Shown in pieces: positions 42,421-51,925 of a stretch of 64,000 nucleotides of DNA. Each line of letters starts with the position of its first letter. The first letter of the stretch is position 1. Source of the DNA: Eubacterium sp. (GTDB lineage: Bacteria; Bacillota; Clostridia; Lachnospirales; Lachnospiraceae); the NCBI GenBank assembly GCA_003486385.1, contig DNFT01000011.1, positions 4,843 through 68,842 of the forward strand, read 5' to 3'. Both the position numbers and the translations under genes were made by a program. The notes below the pieces were generated by a model that did not search any database, was not told where the DNA came from, and saw only the letters and a list, made by a program, of their open reading frames with translations.

Positions 42421-44580
42421 ATGAAGATTATTAAGAGAAATGGCTCGGAAGAGGGCTTTGACGTCAGTAAGATAGTGGCGGCCATCACGAAGGCTAATGC
42501 TGCTGTGGATAATTCACCTCTTAGTAAGGAGCAGATATCGGATATAGCAGACTATGTTGAGTACAAGTGCAACAAGCTTAACAGGGCTGTATCGGTAGAA
42601 GAGATACAGGATATGGTGGAGAACCAGATAATGTCAACAGGAGCATTTGACGTTGCAAGAGACTATGTCCGCTATCGTTATAAGCGCTCCTTGGTAAGAA
42701 AAGCCAATACTACGGATACGAGAATCCTTTCACTGATTGAATATAATAATGAAGAGGTTAAGCAGGAGAACTCCAACAAGAATCCGGCTGTAAACAGTGT
42801 TCAGAGAGATTACATGGCAGGAGAGGTGAGCAAGGATATCACAAGAAGGCTTCTTCTTCCTACTGAGGTTGTGGAGGCGGATGAGCAGGGAATAATACAT
42901 TTCCATGATTCGGACTACTATGCACAGCACATGCATAACTGTGATCTGGTCAATCTTGAGGATATGCTCCAGAATGGAACGGTTATAAGCGAGACTCTTA
43001 TTGAGAAACCACATAGTTTTTCAACAGCATGTAATATTGCCACACAGATTATAGCGCAGGTGGCATCAAGCCAGTATGGAGGACAGAGCATATCACTTGC
43101 ACATCTTGCCCCGTTTGTCAATATATCACGAGAGAAGATCCGTAAGGATGTGATGGAAGAGCTTGAACTGTTAGGCTGCACTCCATCCGATGAAAAGATT
43201 GCGGAAATAGTTGAGACAAGACTTAAGAAAGAGATTACCAAGGGTGTCCAGACAATCCAGTACCAGGTAATCACACTCATGACCACCAATGGACAGGCAC
43301 CATTCCTCACGGTGTTCATGTACCTTAATGAGGCGAAGAATGAGCAGGAAAAAGCAGACCTTGCCATGATTATAGAGGAGACTCTTAAGCAGCGCCTTCA
43401 GGGTGTCAAGAATGAAGCGGGAGTGTGGGTTACACCGGCATTTCCTAAGCTTATATATGTGCTTGAGGATGATAATATAACAGAGGATTCCAGGTATTTT
43501 TACCTCACAGAGCTTTCAGCCAGATGCTCGGCAAAGAGGCTTGTTCCTGATTACATATCAGAGAAGAAGATGAAGGAGCTTAAGGAGGGAAACTGCTTCC
43601 CTGTTATGGGCTGCAGAAGTGCTCTCAATCCATGGAAGGATGAGAATGGCAGCTATAAGTTCTACGGAAGATTTAATCAGGGGGTTGTCACAATTAACCT
43701 CGTTGATGTGGCACTTTCCTCGGGTGGAGATTATAATAAGTTCTGGGAGATATTTGACGAAAGGCTTGAGCTGTGCTATCGTGCGCTCATGTGCCGTCAT
43801 AACAGACTTAAGGGTACTGTTTCCGATGTTGCACCGATTCTCTGGCAGAACGGAGCACTTGCCCGCCTTAAGAAGGGTGAGAAGATAGATAAGCTTCTCT
43901 ACGGAGGTTATTCTACAATCTCACTTGGTTATGCGGGGCTTTATGAGTGTGTGAAGTATATGACGGGACTTTCACATACGAATCCGGAGGCAACGCCATT
44001 TGCAATCTCAGTCATGAAATATATGAATGACAAATGTGCAGAGTGGACTGATAAGACCAATATAGCATTCAGCACCTACGGCTCACCTATCGAGAGCACT
44101 ACCTACAAGTTCGCCAAGTGCTTACAGAAAAGATTCGGCATTATACCGGGGATAACGGATAAGGGCTATATAACCAACAGCTATCATGTACATGTGACGG
44201 AGCCTATTGATGCATTCTCGAAGCTTGCATTTGAGTCCAAGTTCCAGGCACTCTCCACAGGCGGAGCAGTCAGCTATGTCGAGGTTCCGAACATGCAGCA
44301 TAATATACCGGCTGTGCTTGAGGTTATCAAGTTCATATATGAGAATATCATGTATGCGGAGCTTAATACCAAGAGTGACTACTGCCAGAAGTGCGGATTC
44401 TCAGGAGAGATACAGACTGTGGTGGACGATGACAAGAAGATTGTCTGGGAGTGCCCACAGTGCGGAAACAGGGATGAGAACACACTTAATGTGGCGCGCC
44501 GTACCTGCGGATATATAGGCACACAGTTCTGGAATCAGGGAAGAACGCAGGAAATCAGGGAGAGAGTTCTCCATTTATAA
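42421..44580 (+). CDS. nrdD: anaerobic ribonucleoside-triphosphate reductase (class III)
   Basis: A 719-residue glycyl-radical enzyme making dNTPs without oxygen. The N-terminal ATP-cone (about 1-95) begins MKIIKRNGSEEGFDVSKIV. The zinc site is CQKCGFSG and CPQCGNRD near the C-terminus, and the radical site is RRTCGYIGT with the glycine at residue 697. The catalytic-core HMHNCDLVNLEDMLQNG is present. No activase (nrdG) follows; two hairpin terminators do, so the activase must be encoded elsewhere. GGAGGG precedes the start and NrdR-like boxes sit upstream. Confidence 0.96.
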   Translation: MKIIKRNGSEEGFDVSKIVAAITKANAAVDNSPLSKEQISDIADYVEYKCNKLNRAVSVEEIQDMVENQIMSTGAFDVARDYVRYRYKRSLVRKANTTDTRILSLIEYNNEEVKQENSNKNPAVNSVQRDYMAGEVSKDITRRLLLPTEVVEADEQGIIHFHDSDYYAQHMHNCDLVNLEDMLQNGTVISETLIEKPHSFSTACNIATQIIAQVASSQYGGQSISLAHLAPFVNISREKIRKDVMEELELLGCTPSDEKIAEIVETRLKKEITKGVQTIQYQVITLMTTNGQAPFLTVFMYLNEAKNEQEKADLAMIIEETLKQRLQGVKNEAGVWVTPAFPKLIYVLEDDNITEDSRYFYLTELSARCSAKRLVPDYISEKKMKELKEGNCFPVMGCRSALNPWKDENGSYKFYGRFNQGVVTINLVDVALSSGGDYNKFWEIFDERLELCYRALMCRHNRLKGTVSDVAPILWQNGALARLKKGEKIDKLLYGGYSTISLGYAGLYECVKYMTGLSHTNPEATPFAISVMKYMNDKCAEWTDKTNIAFSTYGSPIESTTYKFAKCLQKRFGIIPGITDKGYITNSYHVHVTEPIDAFSKLAFESKFQALSTGGAVSYVEVPNMQHNIPAVLEVIKFIYENIMYAELNTKSDYCQKCGFSGEIQTVVDDDKKIVWECPQCGNRDENTLNVARRTCGYIGTQFWNQGRTQEIRERVLHL

Positions 44581-44589
44581 AATAAAAGA

Positions 44590-44607
44590 GATGCGAAGCA
44601 TCATTTT
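44590..44607 (+). terminator. short intrinsic terminator after nrdD
   Basis: GATGC-GAA-GCATC followed by ATTTTT, beginning 10 nt after the stop codon. Confidence 0.65.
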
Positions 44608-44976
44608 TATATGAGCAGGCAGCGAAGCGGATTGCGAATATCATTGACAAATAAAATATAACTGTCCGGATTAGGGCAGAATTTTATGAAATTAAAGTTC
44701 AATCCATTACCCTTGGGTGATGGACTGAACTTTTTTTGCTATGTGTTGGTTTCAAGCGAGGCACCGGTGGTTCTGCATTTTTGCTTGTTTTTTTTTGAAG
44801 ATTATGGTGTAATAATTAACAAAAATAACATTATATATCAAGATAATTTTGGTAAATATGCAGAAAAAATATGGAGGATGATGAAACAAATGTGTTATTC
44901 GAAGATAGATTTTGATATGTAAGTTATAAATATAAAAAAGACAGAACCATATAAAAATTGGAGGGATTCTTGAAGT
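44608..44976. other. intergenic region between nrdD and the chemoreceptor
   Basis: No convincing gene. It holds a strong terminator hairpin at 44695-44738 and then an AT-rich stretch that probably carries the chemoreceptor promoter, though no consensus pair stands out. A tiny reading frame with GGAGG (ATG at 44880, 14 codons) is visible but too short to judge. Confidence 0.5.
44695..44738 (+). terminator. strong intrinsic terminator
   Basis: Arms 44695-44712 and 44715-44732 pair over 18 bp with one or two mismatches. Seven T follow at 44731-44737. Confidence 0.75.
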
Positions 44977-47006
44977 ATGAAGAGCAGGACGATAAGTTTT
45001 CACATGATATTATTGTTGTTGGTTCTTGTTCCGACAATAACAGTGTCGATGAGTTTAAGCGTTGTGATGTATAATATGACATCCAGGGAACTAAGAGCTT
45101 CCATGAATAATTCAATGGTATCTTATATTACTGAAATGGGTATTGCATATGATAATACAACGGAGACAGCCAAGACGATAATGGGAACATTTGCATCCAA
45201 TCCGGATGTGATAAGCTATCTGAAAAATCAGGATGATATTGAACTTGGCGAAAAAGTACAGGAGTATACTAAGAATTATTTCGGCAAGCTAGATGGATGG
45301 GAAGGCATTTATCTTGCTAGCTGGGAATCAAAGGTCTTGTCGCATCCGACAGACTCTGTAGTTGGAAGAGTTATGAGAGAAGGGGACAGACTTAAACAAC
45401 TGCAGGATTCGATGCTGTCAAGTGATGGGGTATATAATGTAGGAATTATAAATTCACCTGCTTCAGGGCAGCTCATTATGTCAATGTATATGCCTGTAAT
45501 GGATGGAAATGTTCCGTTAGGCTATGTAGGTGCAGGAACATATGTGCATGATAACATAAGACCATTGGATAATGCTGATAATATAGGACTGGAATCAGCA
45601 TATACATATGTTGTGGATAATCATGGAACTATTCTTTATCATCCGGATAGTGGAAAAGTAGGCGGGATGTCCGAGAATGAGGCATTGCTTGAGGTACTTG
45701 CAAATCTGGGAAATGCGGATAGTAAAAAGACCGGAACAATATCATATGTTTACAATGGTGTTAAAAAACATGCAGCATACTATGTCGGCGAAGAACAGCA
45801 TTATGTGGCAGTATTTACAGCTGATGATAGGGAAATATTGACTAATACGAAAAGAAATTTAAATATAATGGTTATAAGCGCTGGTGTTCTTATATTGTTT
45901 TTCTCTGCACTTGCTTTTATTATATCCAAATTGATTGTAAAACCACTTAAAAAGATGGTTAAAGTAATTGAGGCATTATCCAAGGGGAACACTGATGTTA
46001 ATACAGATGTCAGGACGATGGTAACAGAGAGCCGTAATATAAGGGATTCTGCCACGGACTTTAAGGGTGCTCTCAGGGAAGCCTTAGGAGCGGTGAAAAA
46101 TGCTTCATTGGTATTAAGGATTCTATTGATGATGTCAGGGCAAAGACAGTGGATAACACTGATAAAGTAAATCAGATTAACACTGCTATATCAGAGATAT
46201 CCCAGACATCGCAGAATGTTGCACAAAATGCCCAGGATATTACAGAGCAGACGATTACGCTGAGCGATAAAATAGATATATTGTTCAAGAACGTTGCAGA
46301 ACTTGATAAGAGTGCCGGTTTGATTAAAACAAATAATGAGAATGCGGCAGCACAGATGAGCATTGTAATGGCAGCAGCACAATCATCAGTGGATGCAGTA
46401 GATGGAATTGCGGAGAAGATACAGGAGACCAATCTGGCAATTGATGAGATTAGTAAATGTGTTTCTGTTATTGAAGAGATTTCAAGCCAGACTAATCTGC
46501 TTTCACTTAATGCAAGTATTGAGGCAGCGCGTGCCGGTGAGGCTGGTAAGGGCTTTGCTGTGGTCGCAGAGGAGATAAGACATCTTTCTGATTCAACTGC
46601 GGAAAGCGCACAGGAGATAAAGCAGATTATTGAAAAGGTGGTTAAACTCAGTGAAGTGACTGTTGATTATGCGAATAAGGTTGTCAGAACAACTGAGGAG
46701 GAACAGCAGAATATTTCTGATACACAACAGCAGTTTGCAATTCTGTCTGATGCAGTGACTAATAGCCTTGACAATATATATGATATCAAGAATGTGACAG
46801 ACATTCTTGAAAATATAAAGTCACATCTTGTAACAGCAACAAGTAACCTTGGTGCGATAGCTGAGGAGCTTGGAGCATCCGCACAGGAGGCCAGTGCAAA
46901 CTGCCATACTGTCGCTCAGACCTGCAATGATACTGAGCTGAGTACCAGAATGATGCAGAAGGCTGATAAAGATATGATGGATGATATAGAGTTTTTTAAG
47001 CTTTAA
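44977..47006 (+). pseudogene. methyl-accepting chemotaxis protein, interrupted by a -1 frameshift
   Basis: Two overlapping frames together encode one chemoreceptor of about 676 residues. The first (44977-46170) has a membrane segment (about 10-32), a Cache-like extracellular sensor domain (GWEGIYLASWESKVLSHPT, LGYVGAGTYVHDN), a second membrane segment (about 288-310) and a HAMP domain. The second frame (open from 46065, ending at 47006) carries the signalling domain with [20 protein letters not shown] and [19 protein letters not shown]. The best join is near 46114-46119, where one extra A would give [15 protein letters not shown]. It is either a real inactivating deletion or a sequencing error. 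There is no canonical slippery heptamer. Confidence 0.82.
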
Positions 47007-47036
47007 GGAATAGCAGACTAATAGAAATTCAAAAGA

Positions 47037-47080
47037 GTGGATGGATTGTGAAAAGATTTCTCAATTCATTCACTTTTTTA
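47037..47080 (+). terminator. intrinsic terminator after the chemoreceptor
   Basis: GTGGATGGATTG (47037-47048) pairs with CAATTCATTCAC (47062-47073), with G-T mismatches. Six T follow. Confidence 0.6.
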
Positions 47081-47190
47081 TCACAAAAAGAACACAATTC
47101 GTTGTTATATTGTACTCATAAAAGAGAGGGAAATGAAGAAATAAGTAAAGAAAATAAGATTCCCTCATGATGAATATGGAGGTAAGAGCT

Positions 47191-48804
47191 ATGGATAACA
47201 ATGAATATGGATTTAACAATATGAATGGCGAAAATAATAATGCTGTGGAGAACGCTGATGTAAGCAGTGAGAATGCTGCACAGAGTGCTGTGGAGACTAG
47301 GACAGCTTCCGGCGAGCAGGTATATGGCAGCACATATAGTGAGGCACAGACAGGTGAGTCAGCACGTGAGACATACCAGACAGACTATAGCCGTAATCAG
47401 TACAGTAATCAGTCAGCCTACAGCGCCATGTATGGCATGAACAATGAAAATGTCAACAACAATGATGGCAATGACAGGAAAGAGAAAAAGACTAAGGCAA
47501 AGAAAGAGAAAAAGCCTCATGGTTTCTTATTCAGGGCAGTAAGAGGTGTTGCATGCGCAGTTGTAATTGGTGCGGTTGCAGGTGCCTCCTGCTACGGTGC
47601 AATGTATGCCGGATATGTAAATTTCCCGACTAAGTCTAATAACGAGCTGACAGACGAACAGTTAAGCCAGATTGCAAAGGAACTCAATAAAAGTTATTTC
47701 GCATCCTTGAGCGATGGCACAGTGGCAAACGGCTCGACACTTGCGAGTGTTTCATCCGATTCCGTCAATTCAGGTGTGAATGTCATTGATGTTTCAGGCA
47801 TTGTTAAGAATGTCATAAGCTCGGTTGTTGCAATCAGCGGTACACAGACCGTAACAAACAACTCCTATAATTTTGGCTTCTGGGGCGGCTTTAACAATCA
47901 GTCCTATGAGGCAGGAGTGAGCGGTTCGGGTATTATTATCGGAGCGAACGATACAGAGCTTCTTATCGTTACGAATGCACATGTAGTCGAGAATGTAAAC
48001 AATCTCAAGGTTACATTCGGTGATAATACCGAGGTTGACGCCGTTGTAAAGGGAATGAAGACAGACAGTGACCTTGCAGTGGTTGCTGTTAAGCTTGACG
48101 ATATAAGCGCCGACACAATGAGCGCTATTTCAATTGCTAAGCTTGGCTCATCATCGGATGTCGAGGTCGGCGAGGCTGCAATAGCCATAGGTAATGCAGC
48201 AGGTTATGGTATATCAGTCACAACAGGTATTGTAAGTGCTGTTGGCAAGAGACTTACAGTTGACAATGTTGTATATGATAATCTTATTCAGACAGATGCA
48301 GCTATCAACCCGGGTAACAGTGGAGGTGCGTTATTCAATTCTAACGGAGAGGTTATAGGTATCAATTCCGTAAAGATGTCGGATACCAAGGTAGAAGGTA
48401 TGGGCTATGCCATCGCGATTGAGTCTGTCAAGGATATAATTGATGACCTTTCAACACAGACGACGAGAGTTGCACTTGACAATGACGAGAGAGGTTATAT
48501 AGGTGTCTCAGGAAGCTCGGTTACATCTGAGATTTCACAGACCTACGGCTGGCCTGTAGGTGTCCTTATCAGAAGCGTGACAGAGGATTCTGCGGCAGAG
48601 AGGGCAGGACTTCAGGTAAATGATGTTATCACAAGCTTCGATGGCAAGGATGTCGATTCATGGGAGACACTTGTAAACCTTATGAAATATTATCAGGTAG
48701 GTGAGCAGGTGGAGGTTGTGTACTCACGTCTTGAGAATGGAGCGTTTACAGAATATACAACTACTTTAACCCTTACAGAGAAGCCACAGGTAAGCAATAA
48801 ATAA
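47191..48804 (+). CDS. htrA: HtrA/DegP-like membrane-anchored serine protease
   Basis: A 537-residue protein. A 105-residue polar, Asn/Ser/Tyr-rich cytosolic N-terminus is followed by a Lys-rich patch, one membrane segment (about 118-140), a trypsin-like domain and a C-terminal PDZ domain. The catalytic triad is visible as His in VTNAHVVENV, Asp in DSDLAVVAV and Ser in NPGNSGGALF. The PDZ starts near RGYIGVSGSS. Such enzymes degrade misfolded envelope proteins. The ATG at 47191 behind GGAGG is chosen over an upstream in-frame ATG at 47167. Confidence 0.93.
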   Translation: MDNNEYGFNNMNGENNNAVENADVSSENAAQSAVETRTASGEQVYGSTYSEAQTGESARETYQTDYSRNQYSNQSAYSAMYGMNNENVNNNDGNDRKEKKTKAKKEKKPHGFLFRAVRGVACAVVIGAVAGASCYGAMYAGYVNFPTKSNNELTDEQLSQIAKELNKSYFASLSDGTVANGSTLASVSSDSVNSGVNVIDVSGIVKNVISSVVAISGTQTVTNNSYNFGFWGGFNNQSYEAGVSGSGIIIGANDTELLIVTNAHVVENVNNLKVTFGDNTEVDAVVKGMKTDSDLAVVAVKLDDISADTMSAISIAKLGSSSDVEVGEAAIAIGNAAGYGISVTTGIVSAVGKRLTVDNVVYDNLIQTDAAINPGNSGGALFNSNGEVIGINSVKMSDTKVEGMGYAIAIESVKDIIDDLSTQTTRVALDNDERGYIGVSGSSVTSEISQTYGWPVGVLIRSVTEDSAAERAGLQVNDVITSFDGKDVDSWETLVNLMKYYQVGEQVEVVYSRLENGAFTEYTTTLTLTEKPQVSNK

Positions 48805-48814
48805 CAGAAAGCAT

Positions 48815-48853
48815 ATTTATAAAAACGTAAAGTAGATTTATAAAAACGTAAAG
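48815..48853 (+). repeat. 18-bp direct repeat
   Basis: The sequence ATTTATAAAAACGTAAAG occurs at 48815-48832 and again at 48836-48853, 21 bp apart. It lies between the htrA stop and the terminator. Confidence 0.7.
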
Positions 48854-48903
48854 CGGAGACAGGCAGGATATATCGGCAGTGTATCTAACCGTCTCCGCTT
48901 TTT
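48851..48903 (+). terminator. intrinsic terminator after htrA
   Basis: Perfect 10-bp arms AAGCGGAGAC (48851-48860) and GTCTCCGCTT (48891-48900) followed by a T-run. The loop is 30 nt. Confidence 0.65.
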
Positions 48904-48980
48904 CTTGCATTAATAGGGTATATTGTGTATACTGTATAAATAGTTGAAGCAACTCAGTATGCTGCTATGCGAGGAGATTT

Positions 48981-49946
48981 ATGAACGATTTAATTTCGAT
49001 TGTAGTGCCATGCTATAACGAGAGCGAGGCATTACCTAAGTTTATTGAGGTTTTGGATGGAATAATAGCTAAGATGGATTATGCTGACTTTCAGGTAGTG
49101 TTAGTCAACGATGGTTCAAGGGATAAGACACTTGAGGTGATGAAGGCTATAGCACAGACGCGTCCTTATATTAAATATGTTTCCTTTTCAAGGAACTTTG
49201 GAAAAGAGGCGGGAATGTATGCGGGACTTACATATGCGGATGGGGACTATGTGGCGATTATGGATGCAGACCTGCAGGACCCGCCGGAATTTTTGATTGA
49301 TATGTACGAGGCTGTGACGAAGGAGGGCTATGACTGTGCTGCGGCAAGGCGTGTTACACGTAAAGGAGAGCCTCCTATAAGGTCTTTTTTTGCCCGGATG
49401 TTTTACAAGCTCATGGGCAGAATGTCGACAACCGAGGTTGTGGATGGCGCAAGAGACTTCAGGCTCATGAACAGAAAGTTCGTTGACGCACTTCTTAACT
49501 GCAGGGAATATAATCGTTTCTCAAAGGGAATGTTCGGCTGGGTAGGATTTAATACGAAGTGGATTGCCTACGAGAATGTTGAGCGTGTGGCAGGGCAGAC
49601 GAAGTGGAATTTCTGGTCATTATTCAAGTACAGTATTGAGGGGATAGTTGCATTTTCGACAACACCGCTTGTATTTGCATCGTTTATTGGTCTGCTATTC
49701 TGTTTTATTGCATTTGTGGCAGTAATCTTTATTGTAGTGAGAAAATTCATTTTCGGGGATCCGGTTGCAGGATGGGCATCCATGACATGCATAATAACTT
49801 TTTTGGGCGGATTACAGCTGTTTTTCATGGGGATTTTTGGACAGTACCTTGCAAAAACCTATCTTGAAGTGAAGGACAGACCGATTTATATAGTTGCTGA
49901 TACTAATATGGAGGGAAAAGAAGGAGTAAGATATGGCAGAAGATAG
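48981..49946 (+). CDS. GtrB/DPM1-like polyprenyl-phosphate glycosyltransferase
   Basis: A 321-residue GT2 enzyme with a cytosolic catalytic domain (ISIVVPCYNESEALPKFI at the N-terminus, VNDGSRDKTLEV, MDADLQDPPEF) and two C-terminal membrane helices (about 235-260 and 272-298). This is the plan of enzymes that make undecaprenyl-phosphate-glucose or similar donors. A flippase and an acceptor transferase are expected elsewhere. The last 14 nt overlap the clpX gene, so the two are co-translated. GGAGAT precedes the ATG. Confidence 0.92.
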   Translation: MNDLISIVVPCYNESEALPKFIEVLDGIIAKMDYADFQVVLVNDGSRDKTLEVMKAIAQTRPYIKYVSFSRNFGKEAGMYAGLTYADGDYVAIMDADLQDPPEFLIDMYEAVTKEGYDCAAARRVTRKGEPPIRSFFARMFYKLMGRMSTTEVVDGARDFRLMNRKFVDALLNCREYNRFSKGMFGWVGFNTKWIAYENVERVAGQTKWNFWSLFKYSIEGIVAFSTTPLVFASFIGLLFCFIAFVAVIFIVVRKFIFGDPVAGWASMTCIITFLGGLQLFFMGIFGQYLAKTYLEVKDRPIYIVADTNMEGKEGVRYGRR

Positions 49947-51384
49947 AAATAATATAGATAAAGATGAAACAAAGATAAATTCTGGGAGCAATCAGAGCAT
50001 GGGAAACCCGAGTAATTCCAACCAAAGTAATGATGATGAATATGAAAAAATATGTTCCATCTGCCACCGCCCCGAGAGCAAGGCAGGCAAGATGATACAG
50101 ATGGGCATGGGAATGTATGTATGCCCGGACTGCATGCAGCGTTCAATGGACACAATAATGAAGGGTGATTTCAACTATGATGAGATGATGAAGCTCTCAA
50201 AGGATATGCCGGGAATTCACTTCATGAATATGTCTGATTTAATGGGTGATATACCACAGAAGCAGAAGATTAAGAAAAAGAAGGAGGGTGAGAAGAAGGT
50301 TCCTCTCATCAACCTCAAGGACATTCCGGCACCTCACAAGATTAAGGAGAAGCTTGATGAGTATGTCATTGGTCAGGAGTACGCTAAGAAGGTTATCTCC
50401 GTCGCTGTTTACAACCATTACAAGAGGGTTGCGACAGACACGATGGATTCCATAGAGATAGAGAAGTCAAATATGCTTATGATTGGACCTACGGGAAGCG
50501 GTAAGACTTACCTTGTAAAGACACTTGCAAGGCTTTTAAATGTGCCTCTTGCTATAGCGGACGCGACCTCGCTCACTGAGGCAGGCTATATCGGCGATGA
50601 TATAGAGAGCGTTGTGTCGAAGCTTCTTGCAGCCGCAGGCAATGACGTTGAGAAGGCGGAGCAGGGAATAATATTTATAGATGAGATAGATAAGATTGCC
50701 AAGAAGAAGGAGACGCGCAGCCGTGATGTCAGTGGCGAATCCGTACAGCAGGGAATGTTAAAGCTCCTAGAGGGAGCGGATATAGAGGTGCCTGTCGGCT
50801 CTAACAGCAAGAATGCGATGGTTCCGCTTGTTACGGTGAACACGAGAAATATTCTCTTTATCTGCGGCGGAGCTTTCCCTGACCTTGAGGATATCATAAA
50901 GGAGCGTCTCAACAAGCAGGCTTCAATAGGATTTATGGCAGACTTGAAGGATAAGTACGACAATGTTGAGAATCTGGTTTCCCAGGTAACAATAGAGGAT
51001 TTGAGAAAGTACGGCATGATACCGGAGTTTCTTGGACGTCTCCCGGTTGTATTCACACTGGATGCTCTTGATAAGGATATGCTTGTCAAGATTCTCAAGG
51101 AGCCTAAGAATGCCATACTCAAGCAGTATGAGAAGCTTCTTGAACTCGATGAGGTCAAGCTTGAGTTCGACGATGATGCGATAGAGGCTATAGCTGAGAA
51201 GGCTCTTGAGAAAAAGACCGGTGCCAGAGCGCTGCGCTCCATAATAGAGGAATTTATGCTTGATATAATGTATGAGATTCCTAAGGATGACAATATAGGA
51301 AAGGTGACCATAACCAGAGCATATATTGAGAAGAAGGGCGGACCACTGATTGAGATGAGAACGGCGGGGTATCTGCCGGCGTAA
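49933..51384 (+). CDS. clpX: ClpX-type ATP-dependent protease ATPase subunit
   Basis: A 483-residue AAA+ unfoldase. A 34-residue Asn/Ser-rich extension precedes a zinc-binding domain (CSICHRPESKAG, then CPDCMQ). Next come Walker A GPTGSGKTYLVKTLA (about residue 185), Walker B GIIFIDEIDKIAKK, and ClpX-type FLGRLPVVFTLDALDKD and KKTGARALRSIIEE. It delivers substrates to ClpP. The N-terminal extension makes it longer than standard ClpX (about 420-430), and it is not next to clpP or trigger factor. It starts inside the preceding glycosyltransferase gene behind AAGGAG. It may be a second, specialised ClpX. Confidence 0.88.
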   Translation: MAEDRNNIDKDETKINSGSNQSMGNPSNSNQSNDDEYEKICSICHRPESKAGKMIQMGMGMYVCPDCMQRSMDTIMKGDFNYDEMMKLSKDMPGIHFMNMSDLMGDIPQKQKIKKKKEGEKKVPLINLKDIPAPHKIKEKLDEYVIGQEYAKKVISVAVYNHYKRVATDTMDSIEIEKSNMLMIGPTGSGKTYLVKTLARLLNVPLAIADATSLTEAGYIGDDIESVVSKLLAAAGNDVEKAEQGIIFIDEIDKIAKKKETRSRDVSGESVQQGMLKLLEGADIEVPVGSNSKNAMVPLVTVNTRNILFICGGAFPDLEDIIKERLNKQASIGFMADLKDKYDNVENLVSQVTIEDLRKYGMIPEFLGRLPVVFTLDALDKDMLVKILKEPKNAILKQYEKLLELDEVKLEFDDDAIEAIAEKALEKKTGARALRSIIEEFMLDIMYEIPKDDNIGKVTITRAYIEKKGGPLIEMRTAGYLPA

Positions 51385-51426
51385 AAGGAGAAAATAGAAC
51401 ATGGCTTTGATATAGCCATGATATGG

Positions 51427-51452
51427 CAGGACAGGGGGATGCCCCTGTCCTG
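51427..51452. terminator. hairpin between clpX and the anti-sigma gene
   Basis: Eleven-base arms CAGGACAGGGG (51427-51437) and CCCCTGTCCTG (51442-51452) around a 4-nt loop, followed by TTTAAAT. The CAGGGG/CCCCTG core recalls the larger palindromes at 2065 and 19643 but without the TCTGAC centre. It could end both converging genes. Confidence 0.5.
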
Positions 51453-51469
51453 TTTAAATATCAGGGGTT

Positions 51470-51925
51470 TTAATTTGAAGCGGGCTGTATGAGGTGGATT
51501 TGTCCGGGTGTAATTTCGTATGAAAATGATGTTTTTTCATAGTGCGAATATGTTATTGCAATAATATCACCTATTTTAAGCATGGGAGCATTAGAGCTGT
51601 CGTTGATATTTTTACAATTGATGGTAACAATATCGCCTATTATAAAATTTTTATCTTCTCCGGTAATTTTTACCTGGTATATTCCGTCACTGCTAATCTC
51701 AATTATTTCTGCAAGCACTCCGTAGACGGGGGTATTGCTATCAGAATCAGGGGACAAATTATGGCTGATTTTGATTGTGCCAAATATAATCGTACACAAA
51801 CAGGCTGCAATAACACAATAGCGGAGCCATACCAATCGTATGGATGATGGTCTATACATGACTGCTTCACAGATGAGGTCATCGTCAATATAATTCATAG
51901 CGATAACAAGTTTTGGAATGTTCAT
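51470..51925 (-). CDS. putative membrane-bound anti-sigma factor
   Basis: A 151-residue protein with a short cytosolic N-terminus containing YIDDDLICEAV, one membrane segment (about 34-52) and an extracytoplasmic C-terminal domain of about 95 residues rich in beta-strand-like sequence. Its start overlaps the stop of the sigma-factor gene (ATGA at 51922-51925), the standard sign of a sigma/anti-sigma pair. I do not see a classical zinc anti-sigma motif, so the assignment rests on topology and position. The outer domain may be the signal sensor. Confidence 0.62.
   Translation of the reverse strand: MNIPKLVIAMNYIDDDLICEAVMYRPSSIRLVWLRYCVIAACLCTIIFGTIKISHNLSPDSDSNTPVYGVLAEIIEISSDGIYQVKITGEDKNFIIGDIVTINCKNINDSSNAPMLKIGDIIAITYSHYEKTSFSYEITPGQIHLIQPASN

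Noticed and set aside
44686..44922. 78-codon + strand open frame between nrdD and the chemoreceptor
   Set aside because: It begins inside a strong terminator hairpin, has no ribosome binding site and an improbable composition; treated as chance.
46090..46125. Programmed -1 frameshift in the chemoreceptor
   Set aside because: No X-XXY-YYZ slippery heptamer in the right phase (the nearest is G-AAA-AAT) and no downstream pseudoknot-like pairing seen; chemoreceptors are not known to need one.
50586..51419. 277-codon minus-strand frame opposite clpX
   Set aside because: Ser/Ile-rich complement of a conserved AAA+ gene, no ribosome binding site; not a gene.
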